From NCBI GenBank assembly GCA_014843695.1, contig CM026404.1:49966851-50030850 (forward strand): a stretch of 64,000 bases of DNA, in the 5' to 3' direction. The notes under the pieces were generated by a model that was given only the letters and a program-made list of their open reading frames with translations, was not told where the DNA came from and did no database searches. This document shows, piece after piece, positions 35,461 through 48,530 of the stretch (position 1 is its first letter; every line of letters begins with the position of its first letter). The DNA comes from Archivesica marissinica. Its lineage: Eukaryota; Mollusca; Bivalvia; Venerida; Vesicomyidae. The position numbers and the translations under genes were made by a program.

Positions 35461-35952
35461 GTGTGTGAGCAGGGGTATGTGTGTTCGGAGTGTGAGTACG
35501 AGTGTGTGCGTGCTGTGTGTGGGTGAGTGTAGTGTGATTGCGGGGATGCGCGGGGTGTGAGTGCGGGAGTGTACGCGTGTGTGTGGGGTGTGAGTGCAGG
35601 GGTGCAAGAGGGTGTGTGGGGTGTGAGTGCGGGGGTGCACGAGGGGGTGTGGGGTGTGAGTGCGGGGGTGCGCGAGGGTATGTGGGGTGTGAGTGCGGGG
35701 GTGTACGCGTGTGTGTGTGGGGGGGGGGTGAGTGCATGGATGCGCGAGGGTGTGTGGGGTGTGAGTGCGGGGGTGCACGAGGGTGTGTGGGGTGTGAGTG
35801 CGGGGGGTACGCGTGTGTGTGGGGGGTGCGCGCGTGTGTGTGGGGGTGTGAGTGCGGGGGTGTACGCGTGTGTGTGTGTGGGGTGTTAGTGCGGGTGTGA
35901 GTGCGGGGTGCGCGATAGTGTGTGGGGTGGGAGTGCAGGGGTGCGCGAGGTT
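35461..35952. repeat. G-rich GT minisatellite
   Basis: Irregular units of about 33 bp built from GTGTGGGGTGTGAGTGCGGG and GGTGCACGAGG. Many runs of three to nine G on the plus strand could form G-quadruplexes. Confidence 0.93.
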
Positions 35953-36631
<679 letters not shown>

Positions 36632-37092
36632 GTTTGTAATGTTATTCGGAACATAAATACTGTACTGTGTGTACACTCTAAGGGCAAATATAAACAAACA
36701 AATGTCAAAAGTAATTGAATCGTAACTCGGAAAAAGTCAACAACGAGACGCGGAAGGGCTTAGTAGCGCGTTTTGAAATTAAACGCAATTTAGAAAATAT
36801 GAATTTTAATCTTTATCGAATTTCACACAAAATTATTTCAGGTTATAATCAAACATCCTGTTTACCTAGAGTGGATAGGGGCCGGAGATAACTGCCATTT
36901 TGTTTACTCGGGTGTTGAATTACGGCGATTAAAACAGGGGACCAAGAGGACAATATAATGTTACGGTGATATTTACTGTGGGGTCTGGTCTGTTTACAAG
37001 ACAAATACATTTATTTTATGCATTATAAAGAAATATAGAAATTTATCAGTGAAATAAAATATGTTATTCAATTACACATTATTATATTATTT
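36632..37092. other. Unique spacer, nothing recognised
   Basis: About 460 bp of ordinary AT-rich sequence between the TGCG tract and the 22-bp array. No supported feature. Confidence 0.5.
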
Positions 37093-40000
37093 GCCTTATC
37101 TTGCTGTTTCTCCAGCATTATCTTGCTGTTTCTCCAGCATTATCTTGCTGTTTCTCCAGTATTATTTTCCTGTTTCTCCAGCATTATGTTGCTGTTTCTC
37201 CAGCATTATCTTGCGCTTGCTGTTTCTCCAGCATTGTCTTGCTGTTTCTTCAGCATTGTCTTGCTGTTTCTTCAGCATTATCTTGCTGTTTCTTCAGCAT
37301 TATCTTGCTGTTTCTCCAGCATTATCTTGCTGTTTCTCCAGTATTATTTTCCTGTTTCTCCAGCATTATTTTGCTGTTTCTCCAGTATTATTTTCCTGTT
37401 TCTCCAGCATTATGTTGCTGTTTCTCCAGCATTATCTTGCTGTTTCTCCAGTATTATCTTGCTGTTTCTCCAGTATTATCTTGCTGTTTCTCCAGCATTA
37501 TCTTGCTGTTTCTCCAGTATTATCTTGCTGTTTCTCCAGTATTATCTTGCTGTTTCTCCAGCATTATCTTGCTGTTTCTCCAGCATTATCTTGCTGTTTC
37601 TCCAGTATTATCTTGCTGTTTCTCCAGTATTATCTTGCTGTTTCTCCAGCATTATCTTGCTGTTTCTCCAGCATTATCTTGCTGTTTCTCCAGTATTATC
37701 TTGCTGTTTCTCCAGTATTATCTTGCTGTTTCTCCAGCATTATCTTGCTGTTTCTCCAGCATTATCTTGCTGTTTCTCCAGTATTATCTTGCTGTTTCTC
37801 CAGTATTATCTTGCTGTTTCTCCAGCATTATCTTGCTGTTTCTCCAGCATTATCTTGCTGTTTCTCCAGTATTATCTTGCTGTTTCTCCAGTATTATCTT
37901 GCTGTTTCTCCAGCATTATCTTGCTGTTTCTCCAGCATTATCTTGCTGTTTCTCCAGTATTATCTTGCTGTTTCTCCAGTATTATCTTGCTGTTTCTCCA
38001 GCATTATCTTGCTGTTTCTCCAGCATTATCTTGCTGTTTCTCCAGTATTATTTTGCTGTTTCTCCAGTATTATCTTGCTGTTTCTCCAGTATTATGTTGC
38101 TGTTTCTCCAGTATTATGTTGCTGTTTCTCCAGTATTATCTTGCTGTTTCTCCAGTATTATCTTGCTGTTTCTCCAGTATTATGTTGCTGTTTCTCCAGT
38201 ATTATCTTGCTGTTTCTCCAGTATTATCTTGCTGTTTCTCCAGTATTATGTTGCTGTTTCTCCAGTATTATGTTGCTGTTTCTCCAGTATTATCTTGCTG
38301 TTTCTCCAGTATTATGTTGCTGTTTCTCCAGTATTATATTGCTGTTTCTCCAGCATTATCTTGCTGTTTCTCCAGTATTATGTTGCTGTTTCTCCAGCAT
38401 TATCTTGCTGTTTCTTAGGTCGAAGACATTATCTTGCTGTTTCTCCAGTATTATTTTGCTGTTTCTCCAGTATTATCTTGCTGTTTCTCCAGTATTGTTT
38501 TGCTGTTAGTATTATTTTGCTGTTTCTCCAGCATTATTTTGCTGTTTCTCCAGTATTATCTTGCTGTTTCTCCAGTATTGTTTTGCTGTTAGTATTATAT
38601 TGCTGTTTCTCCAGCATTATTTTGCTGTTTCTCCAGTATTATCTTGCTGTTTCTCCAGTATTGTTTTGCTGTTAGTATTATTTTGCTGTTTCTCCAGTAT
38701 TATCTTGCTGTTTCTCCAGTATTGTTTTGCTGTTAGTATTATTTTGCTGTTTCTCCAGCATTATCTTGCTGTTTCTCCAGTATTATGTTGCTGTTTCTCC
38801 AGCATTATCTTGCTGTTTCTTAGGTCGAAGACATTATCTTGCTGTTTCTCCAGTATTATTTTGCTGTTTCTCCAGTATTATCTTGCTGTTTCTCCAGTAT
38901 TGTTTTGCTGTTAGTATTATTTTGCTGTTTCTCCAGCATTATCTTGCTGTTTCTCCAGTATTATGTTGCTGTTTCTCCAGCATTATCTTGCTGTTTCTTA
39001 GGTCGAAGACATTATCTTGCTGTTTCTCCAGTATTATTTTGCTGTTTCTCCAGTATTATCTTGCTGTTTCTCCAGTATTGTTTTGCTGTTAGTATTATTT
39101 TGCTGTTTCTCCAGCATTATCTTGCTGTTTCTCCAGTATTATGTTGCTGTTTCTCCAGCATTATCTTGCTGTTTCTTAGGTCGAAGACATTATCTTGCTG
39201 TTTCTCCAGTATTATTTTGCTGTTTCTCCAGTATTATCTTGCTGTTTCTCCAGCATTATCTTGCTGTTTCTCCAGTATTATGTTGCTGTTTCTCCAGTAT
39301 TATTTTGCTGTTTCTCCAGTCTTATCTTGCAGTTTCTCCAGTATTATCTTGCTGTTTCTCCAGCATTATGTTGCTGTTTCTCCAGCATTATCTTGCTGTT
39401 TCTCCAGCATTATCTTGCTGTTTTCCAGCATTATTTTGCTGTTTCTCCAGTATTATTTTGCTGTTTCTCCAATATTATCTTGCTGTTTCTTCAGCATTAT
39501 CTTGCTGTTTCTCCAGTATTATCTTGCTGTTTCTCCAGTATTATTTTGCTGTTTCTCCAGTATTATCTTGCTGTTTCTCCAGCATTATCTTGCTGTTTCT
39601 CCAGTATTATCTTGCTGTTTCTCCAGCATTATTTTGCTGTTTCTCCAGTATTATCTTGCTGTTTCTTCAGCATTATCTTGCTGTTTCTCCAGTATTATCT
39701 TGCTGTTTCTCCAGTATTATTTTGCTGTTTCTCCAGTATTATCTTACTGTTTCTCCAGTATTATCTTGCTGTTTCTCCAGCATTATCTTGCTGTTTCTCC
39801 AGTATTATTTTGCTGTTTCTCCAGCATTATCTTGCTGTTTCTCCAGTATTATTTCGCTGTTTCTCCAGCATTATTTTGCTGTTTCTCCAGTATTATTTTC
39901 CTGTTTCTCCAGCATTATGTTGCTGTTTCTCCAGCATTATCTTGCTGTTTCTCCAGCATTATCTTGCTGTTTCTCCAGCATTATCTTGCTGTTTCTCCAG

Positions 40001-40134
40001 CATTATTTTGCTGTTTCTTCAGCATTATTTTGCTGTTTCTCCAGCATTATCTTGCTGTTTCTCCAGCATTATCTTGCTGTTTCTCCAGCATTATCTTGCT
40101 GTTTCTCCAGCATTATCTTGCTGTTTCTTAGGTC
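37093..40134. repeat. 22-bp minisatellite, about 3 kb
   Basis: About 138 units of 22 bp, ATTATCTTGCTGTTTCTCCA then GC or GT. Variants carry TTTTGC, GTTGC or TTCAG. A distinct punctuation unit with TTAGGTCGAAGAC appears near 38415, 38820, 38998, 39176 and 40128; three of these are exactly 178 bp apart, a higher-order repeat. Each unit holds a pyrimidine tract ending in CAG, like a 3' splice site. Plus-strand frames of 360-520 codons are repeat artefacts. Confidence 0.97.
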
Positions 40135-40541
40135 GAAGACATTATCTTGCTGTTTCTACAGGACGACGGCATTATCTTGCTGTTTCTACAGGACGACGGC
40201 ATTATCTTGCTGTTTCTACAGGACGACGGCATTATCTTGCTGTTTCTACAGGACGACGGCATTATCTTGCTGTTTCTACAGGACGACGGCATTAGCTTGC
40301 TGTTTCTACAGGACGACGGCATTAGCTTGCTGTTTCTTAGGTCGAAGACATTATCTTGCTGTTTCTACAGGACGACGGCATTATCTTGCTGTTTCTACAG
40401 GACGACGGCATTAGCTTGCTGTTTCTACAGGACGACGGCATTAGCTTGCTGTTTCTACAGGACGACGGCATTAGCTTGCTGTTTCTACAGGACGACGGCA
40501 TTAGCTTGCTGTTTCTCAGGACGACGGCATTAGCTTGCAGT
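40135..40541. repeat. 30-bp minisatellite derived from the 22-bp unit
   Basis: Units begin with the same ATTATCTTGCTGTTTCT as the 22-bp array, then read ACAGGACGACGGC, an 8-bp gain. Later units change ATTATC to ATTAGC. One TTAGGTCGAAGAC unit interrupts at about 40336. About 13 copies. Confidence 0.95.
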
Positions 40542-43500
40542 TATCTTTAGTCATATGACACTTGTTGTCGTTTCCCAGTCATATGACAAGGCATTTTCTT
40601 CTCCAACCACTTGACAATGCATTTGTTGTTTCTCAAGTCTATGGCTATTCTTTGTTGTTTTCCCAGTCATATGTCACTGTTTTGTCGTTTTCCCAGTCAT
40701 ATGTCACAGTTTTGTCGTTTTCCCAGTCATATGCCACTGTTTTGTCGTGTCCCCCGTCATATGTCACTGTTTTGTCGTTTTCCCAGTCATATGCCGCTGT
40801 TTTGTTGTTTTCCCAGTCATATGACACTGTGTTGTTGTTTCCCCTGTCATATGCCACTGTTTTGTCGTGTCCCCCGTCATATGTCACTGTTTTGTCGTTT
40901 TCCCAGTCATATGCCGCTGTTTTGTCGTTTTCCCAGTCATATGCCGCTGTTTTGTCGTTTTCCCAGTCATATGCCGCTGTTTTGTCGTTTTCCCAGTCAT
41001 ATGCCGCTGTTTTGTCGTTTTCCCAGTCATATGCCACTGTTTTGTCGTGTCCCCCGTCATATGTCACTGTTTTGTCGTTTTCCCAGTCATATGCCGCTGT
41101 TTTGTCGTTTTCCCAGTCATATGCCGCTGTTTTGTCGTTTTCCCAGTCATATGTCACTGTTTTGTTGTTTTCCCAGTCATATGCCGCTGTTTTGTCGTTT
41201 TCCCAGTCATATGCCGCTGTTTTGTTGTTTTCCCAGTCATATGCCACTGTTTTGTTGTTTTCCCAGTCATATGTCACTGTTTTGTTGTTTTCCCAGTCAT
41301 ATGCCACTGTTTTGTTGTTTTCCCAGTCATATGCCACTGTTTTGTTGTTTTCCCAGTCATATGCCACTGTTTTGTTGTTTTCCCAGTCATATGTCACTGT
41401 TTTGTTGTTTTCCCAGTCATATGCCACTGTTTTGTTGTTTTCCCAGTCATATGCCACTGTTTTGTTGTTTTCCCAGTCATATGCCACTGTTTTGTTGTTT
41501 TCCCAGTCATATGCCACTGTTTTGTTGTTTTCCCAGTCATATGCCACTGTTTTGTTGTTTTCCCAGTCATATGCCACTGTTTTGTTGTTTTTCCCATTAA
41601 TATGTCACTGTTTTGTTGTTTTTCCAGTCTATGGCTATTCTTTGTTGTTTTTCCAGTCTATGGCTATTCTTTGTTGATTTTCCAGTCTATGGCTATTCTT
41701 TGTTGTTTCTCCAGTCATACGACACGGTTGTATGGTTTATCCCGTGATATGATACTGTTTGTCGTCGTTTCTCCAGTCATGAGGCACTGCTCCGTTGTTT
41801 CACCAGTTATATGGCATTGCTGTGTTGTTTATCAATTCATTTCACACTATTTTGTCGTTCAGTCATGTGACACGATTGTTACGTTTCTCCAGTCATATGA
41901 CATTGTTTTGTTGTTTTTCGAGTCATGTGGCACTACTGTCGTTTATTTAGTCATATCGCACTATTTGGTCATTTGTCCACTCATATTGCACTGATTTGTT
42001 CTTTCTGCAGTCATATGACTCTATTTTGCCGTTTAGCCAGTCACATGACAATTATTTGTTGTTTCCCCAGTCATATGTATCGTCGTTTCCCAAGTCATAT
42101 GCCACTGTGTTTTGTCATTTCCTCAGTCATATGACATTGCATTATTATTTATCAAATCATAGTGCACTGTTTTGTCGTTTCCCCAGTCATATGTCACTTT
42201 TATGTCGTTTCCTCCGTCATATGCCACTGTTTTATCGTTTATCCAGTCATATGCCACTGTTTTATCGTTTATCCAGTCATATGCCACTGTTTTATCGTTT
42301 ATCCAGTCATATGCCACTGTTTTATCGTTTATCCAGTCATATGTCACTTTTATGTCGTTTCCCCAGTCATATGCCACTGTTTTATCGTTTATCCAGTCAT
42401 ATGCCACTTTTATGTCGTTTCCTCCGTCATATGGCACTGCTTTATCGTTTATCCAGTCATATGTCACTGTTTTATCGTTTCCCCCAGTCATATGCCACTG
42501 TTTTATCGTTTATCCAGTCATATGTCACTTTTATGTCGTTTCCCCAGTCATATGCCACTGTTTTATCGTTTATCCAGTAATATGCCACTTTTATGTCGTT
42601 TCCTCCGTCATATGGCACTGCTTTATCGTTTATCCAGTCATATGTCACTGTTTTATCGTTTATCCAGTCATATGCCACTGTTTTATCGTTTATCCAGTCA
42701 TATGCCACTGTTTTATCGTTTATCCAGTCATATGCCACTGTTTTATCGTTTATCCAGTCACATGGCATTGTTTTGTCGTTTATCCAGTCACATGGCATTG
42801 TTTTGTCGTTTATCCAGTCAAATGGCATTGTATTGTCGTTTCCCCAGTCATATGGCACTGCTTTGCCGTTTATCCAGTCAAATGACACTGTGTTGTCGTT
42901 TCCCCAGTCATATGGCACTGTGTTGTCGTTTCCCCAGTCATATGTCACTGTGTTGTCGTTTATCCAGTCACATGGCACTGTGTTGTCGTTTATCCAGTCA
43001 CATGGCACTGTGTTGTCGTTTATCCAGTCACATGGCACTGTGTTGTCGTTTATCCAGTGATATGACATTGTTTTGCCGTTTATCCAGTCACATGGCACTG
43101 TGTTGTCGTTTATCCAGTGATATGACATTGCTTTGCCGTTTATCCAGTCACATGGCATTGTGTTGTCGTTTATCCGTGATATGACATTGTTTTGCCGTTT
43201 ATCCAGTCACATGGCACTGTGTTGTCGTTTATCCAGTGATATGACATTGTTTTGCCGTTTATCCAGTCACATGGCACTGTGTTGTCGTTTATCCAGTGAT
43301 ATGACATTGTTTTGCCGTTTATCCAGTAACATGGCACTGTGTTGTCGTTTATCCGTGATATGACATTGTTTTGCCGTTTATCCAGTCACATGGCACTGTG
43401 TTGTCGTTTATCCAGTGATATGACATTGTTTTGCCGTTTATCCAGTCACATGGCACTGTGTTGTCGTTTATCCAGTCATATGACACTGCTTTGTCGTTTT

Positions 43501-44128
43501 TCCAGTCACATGTCACTGTGTTGTCGTTTATCCAGTCATATGTCACTGCTTTGTCGTTTATCCAGTCACATGGCATTGTTTTGTCGTTTATCCAGTCATA
43601 TGTCACTGTGTTGTCGTTTATCCAGTCATATGTCACTGTGTTGTCGTTTATCCAGTCATATGTCACTGTGTTGTCGTTTATCCAGTGATATGTCACTGCT
43701 TTGTCGTCTATCCAGTCACATGACATTGTTTTGTCGTTTATCCAGTGATATGACACTGTTGTTTCGTTTATCCAGTCACATGGCACTGTGTTGTCGTTTA
43801 TCCAGTCACATGGCACTGTGTTGTCGTTTATCCAGTCACATGGCATTGTTTTGTCGTTTATCCAGTCACATGGCATTGTTTTGCCGTTTCTCCAGTGATA
43901 TGACACTGTTTTGTCATTTATCCAGCCAGTTGGCATTGTTTTGTCGTTTCTCCAGTCACATGGCACTGTGTTGTCGTTTATTCAGTCACATGGCATTGTG
44001 TTGTCGTTTATCCAGTCACATGGCACTGTTTTGTCATTTATCCAGCCAGTTGGCACTGTTTTGTCGTTTCTCCAGTTATATGGCACTGATTTGTCATTTA
44101 TCCAGTCATATGGCACTGTTTTGTTAAT
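40542..44128. repeat. 30-bp satellite with CATATG core, about 3.6 kb
   Basis: About 119 units of 30 bp containing TTTTCCCAGTCATATGCCAC and TGTTTTGTTG. From about 42.2 kb the TTTTCCCAG part becomes TTTATCCAG, and later units use CACATGGCAC, so subfamilies form a gradient. Because 30 is divisible by 3 and the unit lacks stops, frames stay open on both strands for up to 375 codons. They are not supported as genes. Confidence 0.96.
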
Positions 44129-44292
44129 TTTGTGTTGCAAATATGAATAGAGCATGAGTATCACTTACAATTGTGTGAAATGCATAATCCTTGTACGTAT
44201 TATTTGAGTGAAGCAGAGAGTATACGTATTATTATTTGGTTGTTATCGTTCTTTTTTATGAGAAAAAAATAATATCGTACGACATTTATTTT

Positions 44293-44538
44293 TTAAACTA
44301 TTTATTTTACAACAATTTGCGAAGCAAGTTTTAACAACTTATATTAATCACTCTCGTTGGCGAGGATGAAAGCGTAAACATTGTCACTCTTGTGGGAGGA
44401 AACCGGAGTACCTGGAGAAAACCCACCTGTCCGATCTGGCGACCACCGTACCATCTCACATATTTCCCGGTCCGAGGATCGAACCTGGGTTGTATTGGTG
44501 AGAAGCGAGCTCGGTAACCACTGCGCTAATCGGACAGC
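44293..44538 (-). mobile_element. SINE family A copy, near full length
   Basis: Minus-strand copy with tail (TTGCGAAGCAAGTTTTAACA), body (GGAAACCGGAGTACCTGGAG) and tRNA-like head including GGATCGAACCTGGGTTG and ACCACTGCGCTAATCGGACA. Confidence 0.9.
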
Positions 44539-44571
44539 CAACTTGATTTAGTAGTATCATTTAACGCTGTC

Positions 44572-44742
44572 TCGCTTCTCATCGATGCAACAAGGGTTCG
44601 ATCAAAAGACCGGGACGTATGTGGGATGATACTGTGGTCTCCAAATCGGAACAGTGTGGTTTTCTCCGGGTACTCTGCTTTCCTCGTTCACGAATGACCA
44701 CATATACGCTTTCATCCGCAGCAACGAGAGTGATTAATAGCG
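44572..44742 (+). mobile_element. SINE family A fragment, opposite orientation
   Basis: Begins in the head (TCGCTTCTCATCGATGCAAC) and ends at GAGAGTGATTAATA, without the tail. It lies about 30 bp after the minus-strand copy, so the two form a loose inverted pair. Confidence 0.75.
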
Positions 44743-45156
44743 AGCTCTAAGCGAGCTTTATGGGAACGCGAGTTGAGATGAAAGTGTCGATATGCTATCT
44801 TCGTACGGAAGTTGAATTGTGGGAGAATAGTTTTCCGGTACTGCTCGAACGTTTTCCTAACGTTTGAACGCGTTTTTATGAGCCAGATTAACATTCACTG
44901 ACACTGGAATAAGACACTACAAAATCAACAAACTCAATACTGTACGGTACAGTATAAACACGTTTCGGCAAATAAAATACATGCCAATTGAACTAATGTA
45001 ATAACACACCATTGGAATAGTCAAAAATCGGATTCAAAATTTCGAATCGACAGACAAAATGACGGATTTAATTTCTAAATATTCTGATGAAAGACCTGGC
45101 GCGAGCACCTGATATTATCTATATATAAAATTTAACATGAGTTTCTATACAATTTC
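44743..45156. other. Unique sequence, nothing recognised
   Basis: A minus-strand frame of 60 codons (44712-44894) starts in the SINE fragment and has no recognised domain. Confidence 0.45.
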
Positions 45157-45228
45157 TTCGCGGCCTAGTGATTAGAACAGTGTCCATAAGCCCTGAGGAC
45201 TGAGGTTCGAATTCCAGTGCCACATTTG
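45157..45228 (+). mobile_element. tRNA-like SINE head
   Basis: CGCGGCCTAGTGATTAGAAC resembles an A box and GAGGTTCGAATTCCAGTG a B box, 72 bp in all. No known body follows, and the tRNA stem pairing is poor, so this is a SINE remnant and not a tRNA gene. Confidence 0.45.
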
Positions 45229-45407
45229 TTGTCAATATGTTTTATATTCTTCATAATTCATTTATTTATGGAAATCAAATGTACAACAATATAAAAAAAA
45301 TTAACTTCATTTTTATAATCAAAATATGTACACTATCATAATTAGTGCTGTATTGCACAGTAGAAATAGTAACAGTAGCAGTAACAGTGTCACATTGTTC
45401 AGAATAC

Positions 45408-45617
45408 ATAATGCAACCTGGGTTCGATCCTCGGACCGGGAAATATGTGAGATGGTACGGTGGTCGCCAGATTGGACTGGTGGGTTTTTCTCCGGGTACT
45501 CCGGTTTCCTCCCACACCAATGACCACATACACGCTTTCATCCGCGCCAACGAGAGGGATTAATATAAGTTGTTAAAACTTGCTTCGCAATCGTTGTAAA
45601 ATAAATAAAGTTTAAAC
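45408..45617 (+). mobile_element. SINE family A copy, 5' truncated
   Basis: Starts at AATGCAACCTGGGTTCGATC and runs through the full body to the tail GCAATCGTTGTAAAATAAAT, then AAAGTTTAAAC. The A-box part of the head is missing. Confidence 0.88.
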
Positions 45618-45766
45618 TTAAAAGACATAATATATTTGTACATACATGTTTATACATATCAGTAGAAAATAGTTCGATTATCCCAGGCCGTTGTTTCAAT
45701 CATTCGGATTTAGCTATGCTATGGATCTATGATCGAGCTCGCTTTGAGGCTTTGTCGTATTCCTAT

Positions 45767-45815
45767 TATATTAAGATGTTAAAGCGTGTTTCGTAATATC
45801 GTTGTACAATAAATA
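45767..45815 (+). mobile_element. SINE family A tail fragment
   Basis: GTTAAAGCGTGTTTCGTAAT then ATCGTTGTACAATAAATAAG is a diverged copy of the shared A/B tail. Confidence 0.5.
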
Positions 45816-45927
45816 AGGTATATAGTGTTTTAGTATCTAGATGTTGTCATAGTCTTGCTGCCACAACCAATATCACATGAACATTAATTATATATATATG
45901 TGAGATCTTTTATATATATATATAAGC

Positions 45928-45985
45928 GGGAGGTCGAAAGTTCGAATCTCGTCAGGGGTTCGTTCTTATATGGCCTGTTGGTGAG
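45928..45985 (+). mobile_element. tRNA-like fragment
   Basis: A B-box-like GTCGAAAGTTCGAATCTCGT follows a TATATA run. No full tRNA fold is visible. Confidence 0.3.
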
Positions 45986-46829
45986 CCGCCAGCTAGTTAA
46001 ATAATGGTTACCGATTGCCTACCAGCCTGGCGCCTAACATACACACATAGCATTCGGGAAGTACTGATGTTCATGAAAAAGTCAGAAATGGCTGGCTCTT
46101 TAAATAGGGGTGACACTATAACAAACAAACACTTTACCTGTTTACTTTACTGTTATATACTTATTATATCAATACAAACTGCTGAGAGATAAAGCTAAAG
46201 ATTTGCTATACTATTGCAATTACTTTGCATAATATCTGGCAATGGTGTCATCATTAATATGAACAATTAACATTATAGGTCACGTGATATTTCATGTATA
46301 TATGCCAGAAACAAGTGCGCTCATTACAAATTCAAAAAAATCTCATTATTAATTAAAAGATCTTTTCCCGTCGTAAACCATTTATGGTGCTATTATTTTG
46401 CAGACGGCATCCCATATCAACATGTGGTCTATAAAACAGCGGGAATATATCATATGACCTGTAACAGTGGGACATTCTGCCACTTTTATTACGGGGAAGC
46501 AAACAGCAGTAACATCAAAATTTCGTCCATAAAAGTTATATATTATATTTATTGACTAGGTCGTAAATGTTTACCGATAATTGTAATTAGGTCATGGATA
46601 TGGCGGACATTTAATATATCGATAAGACAACCAACATGGTGGGAAACAATCATTTAATAATAGCTCATTATTTCGTAGATACACACGTTCTATTTGAGAG
46701 CTTAAAGCGACGATGTGGTATATTAAAACAGGTTTTGGCACAAAGTGTTATCATTTACTGATTTACTGATGAGAACTATAAATTGACCACGTTTTGTAAA
46801 AAATTATTACAACTAATATTGCTTTCTCA
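45986..46829. other. Unique sequence with one weak exon candidate
   Basis: Mostly AT-rich. At 46403-46555 a plus-strand frame follows a TATTATTTTGCAG acceptor-like site and reads DGIPYQHVVYKT, then MTCNSGTFCHFYYGEANSSN, with two cysteines. It ends in TGA without a clear donor. I do not recognise it and cannot assign it to a gene. Confidence 0.3.
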
Positions 46830-47083
46830 AAGAGTACTGCTCTAAGATCTCATTATATATTGCGTAGTCTAATAAAACATGATTTTCATCTTCTAACACA
46901 GTACATAAAGGACATTTATGATCGTCTATACTTAAATTCTAATACCTGCCAGTTTCAATACGGATTGGTGCTACACCACATATAAATTTACTAAATGCCG
47001 ACCTATGCCGTGTAGGTCAAATCATGTTACAATATTCCTCAGGTTGAAATACCTGCTTAAATTAACAGTAAGTTCTTAATTTG

Positions 47084-47284
47084 TCGCTTCAGGTGTGCGA
47101 AAGGTCCGGAGTTCGAGCCCCGCTGGAGCCGTTACGAGTGTGCCCTTAGGCAAGGCATTTAATTTCCACATGCCTCTGTCTCCCTCGTGGCGATGGATTC
47201 CATCAGGAATGAGGTTTCGAGAGTGATTAATATAAGTTGTAAGAACTTGTTTCGCAATCGAGCTAAAATAAATGTGTATAAAAA
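47084..47284 (+). mobile_element. SINE family B copy inside the LINE
   Basis: Plus-strand copy, head truncated (GTCGCTTCAGGTGTGCGAAA, GAGTTCGAGCCCCGCTGGAG), ending with the tail TTTCGCAATCGAGCTAAAAT. Confidence 0.88.
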
Positions 47285-47843
47285 TACCCGAGTTGTCCAC
47301 ACTGCCGATACATAAACGTTTATATATTGGATCAAATAAGTTACAACATTCTGCAAAATCCGTAAAATGTTTCTACAGGAAACAGATTTCCAGTCTGCCC
47401 AAAGTGCAATCCGTTTGTTCAATCTTAAGTTATTTGTATTGGCTATTCGTACCCAAAAAGTAGTAATTGTTTTCCATTAACGGATAATGGGAGGTTGCCA
47501 ACCCATTTCACAGGAAACGGCTGCATCGTGTGTATACTTACCGACACAACGAAAAAACCTCACAGGACGGCTTTGGAAGGCATTTATACAAGGAAAAGTT
47601 TTATACCCCCATATTGAGGCACCTTAACAATTACATGCCAAACAACAGTGTGATGAATACATTATACGGTCTCCAGTAATTGTACATTTAGCTATCAATA
47701 ATCCATACCCACGATTTGCACCTTCAGCAACCATCTTAGCTGTAACATCAATATATAGATGTCCATGGAGAACAACACCGAGGTATGTATATCTGTCAAC
47801 AACGGTAATCTGTTCATTTCCACATTTAAATATGTACTCAGAC

Positions 47844-48113
47844 TTCGTCGCTACCGGTTGCCAATATGAGCGACGCCTCCTGAAGAGATTAGTGATTTTA
47901 AATTTTTGGAGGATAGTGCAATGATACAGACAGTGACCCATTCCAGAGTCTCCTCTGGTTCTTTTACGTGCACGGTGTAAAACACCGACACGAGACCTCG
48001 GTTTAAAGTCCCATCTGAAAGACTGTTAATTTTATTAGGGTCAGACGGGGGATCGAACCTGCGATCCCTGGATTACCAGTCCAGCGTGTTACCACTGGAC
48101 TACAGATCAATCT
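47844..48113 (-). mobile_element. SINE family C copy inside the LINE
   Basis: Minus-strand copy from the head (GATCTGTAGTCCAGTGGTAA) to CAACCGGTAGCGACGA; the last tail bases are missing. It separates the YRGIS and YLGVV pieces of the LINE, and the LINE sequence between them is lost. Confidence 0.88.
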
Positions 48114-48530
48114 ATCATTCAATATATTGCAATATATCGTGTATGTTGTACGTGCTAGAGAAATGCCTCTATAAGACATGGGGTCCGTAGGATTAGTTGT
48201 TGTAGACGTTGGAATTGGATTAATAATACATTTATTCCATACTGATGTGGAGTAGGCCAATACCATTCTCACAACATATATTATATACGGCATGCCGAAA
48301 CAATATAGTGACATCATGTTATAATACTTCCGGTGCATTGACGTTCGTGAATTCCACAAACCTTACCAAGCTTGGCCTTGTCTACGGCCATCTTGACCTC
48401 TAACAAAGAAATATGTTCAGTAAGGTGTACATCATCAATAGTATTAACATTTTCACTAGACACATGCTCATCAACACTTTCTTTGTTAAATAAAGAACTG
48501 AAATCGTTTTTGACAATGTAGTGCAATTTC

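Noticed and set aside
37061..40550. Leu/Cys/Ser-rich frames of 360-520 codons, like a membrane protein
   Set aside because: The 22-bp repeat (66 bp for three units) stays open in all three plus frames at once, which a real gene would not do.
40562..44150. Frames such as YDWENNKTVA repeats on the minus strand
   Set aside because: They look protein-like, but they come from the 30-bp satellite, and other frames are open equally on both strands.
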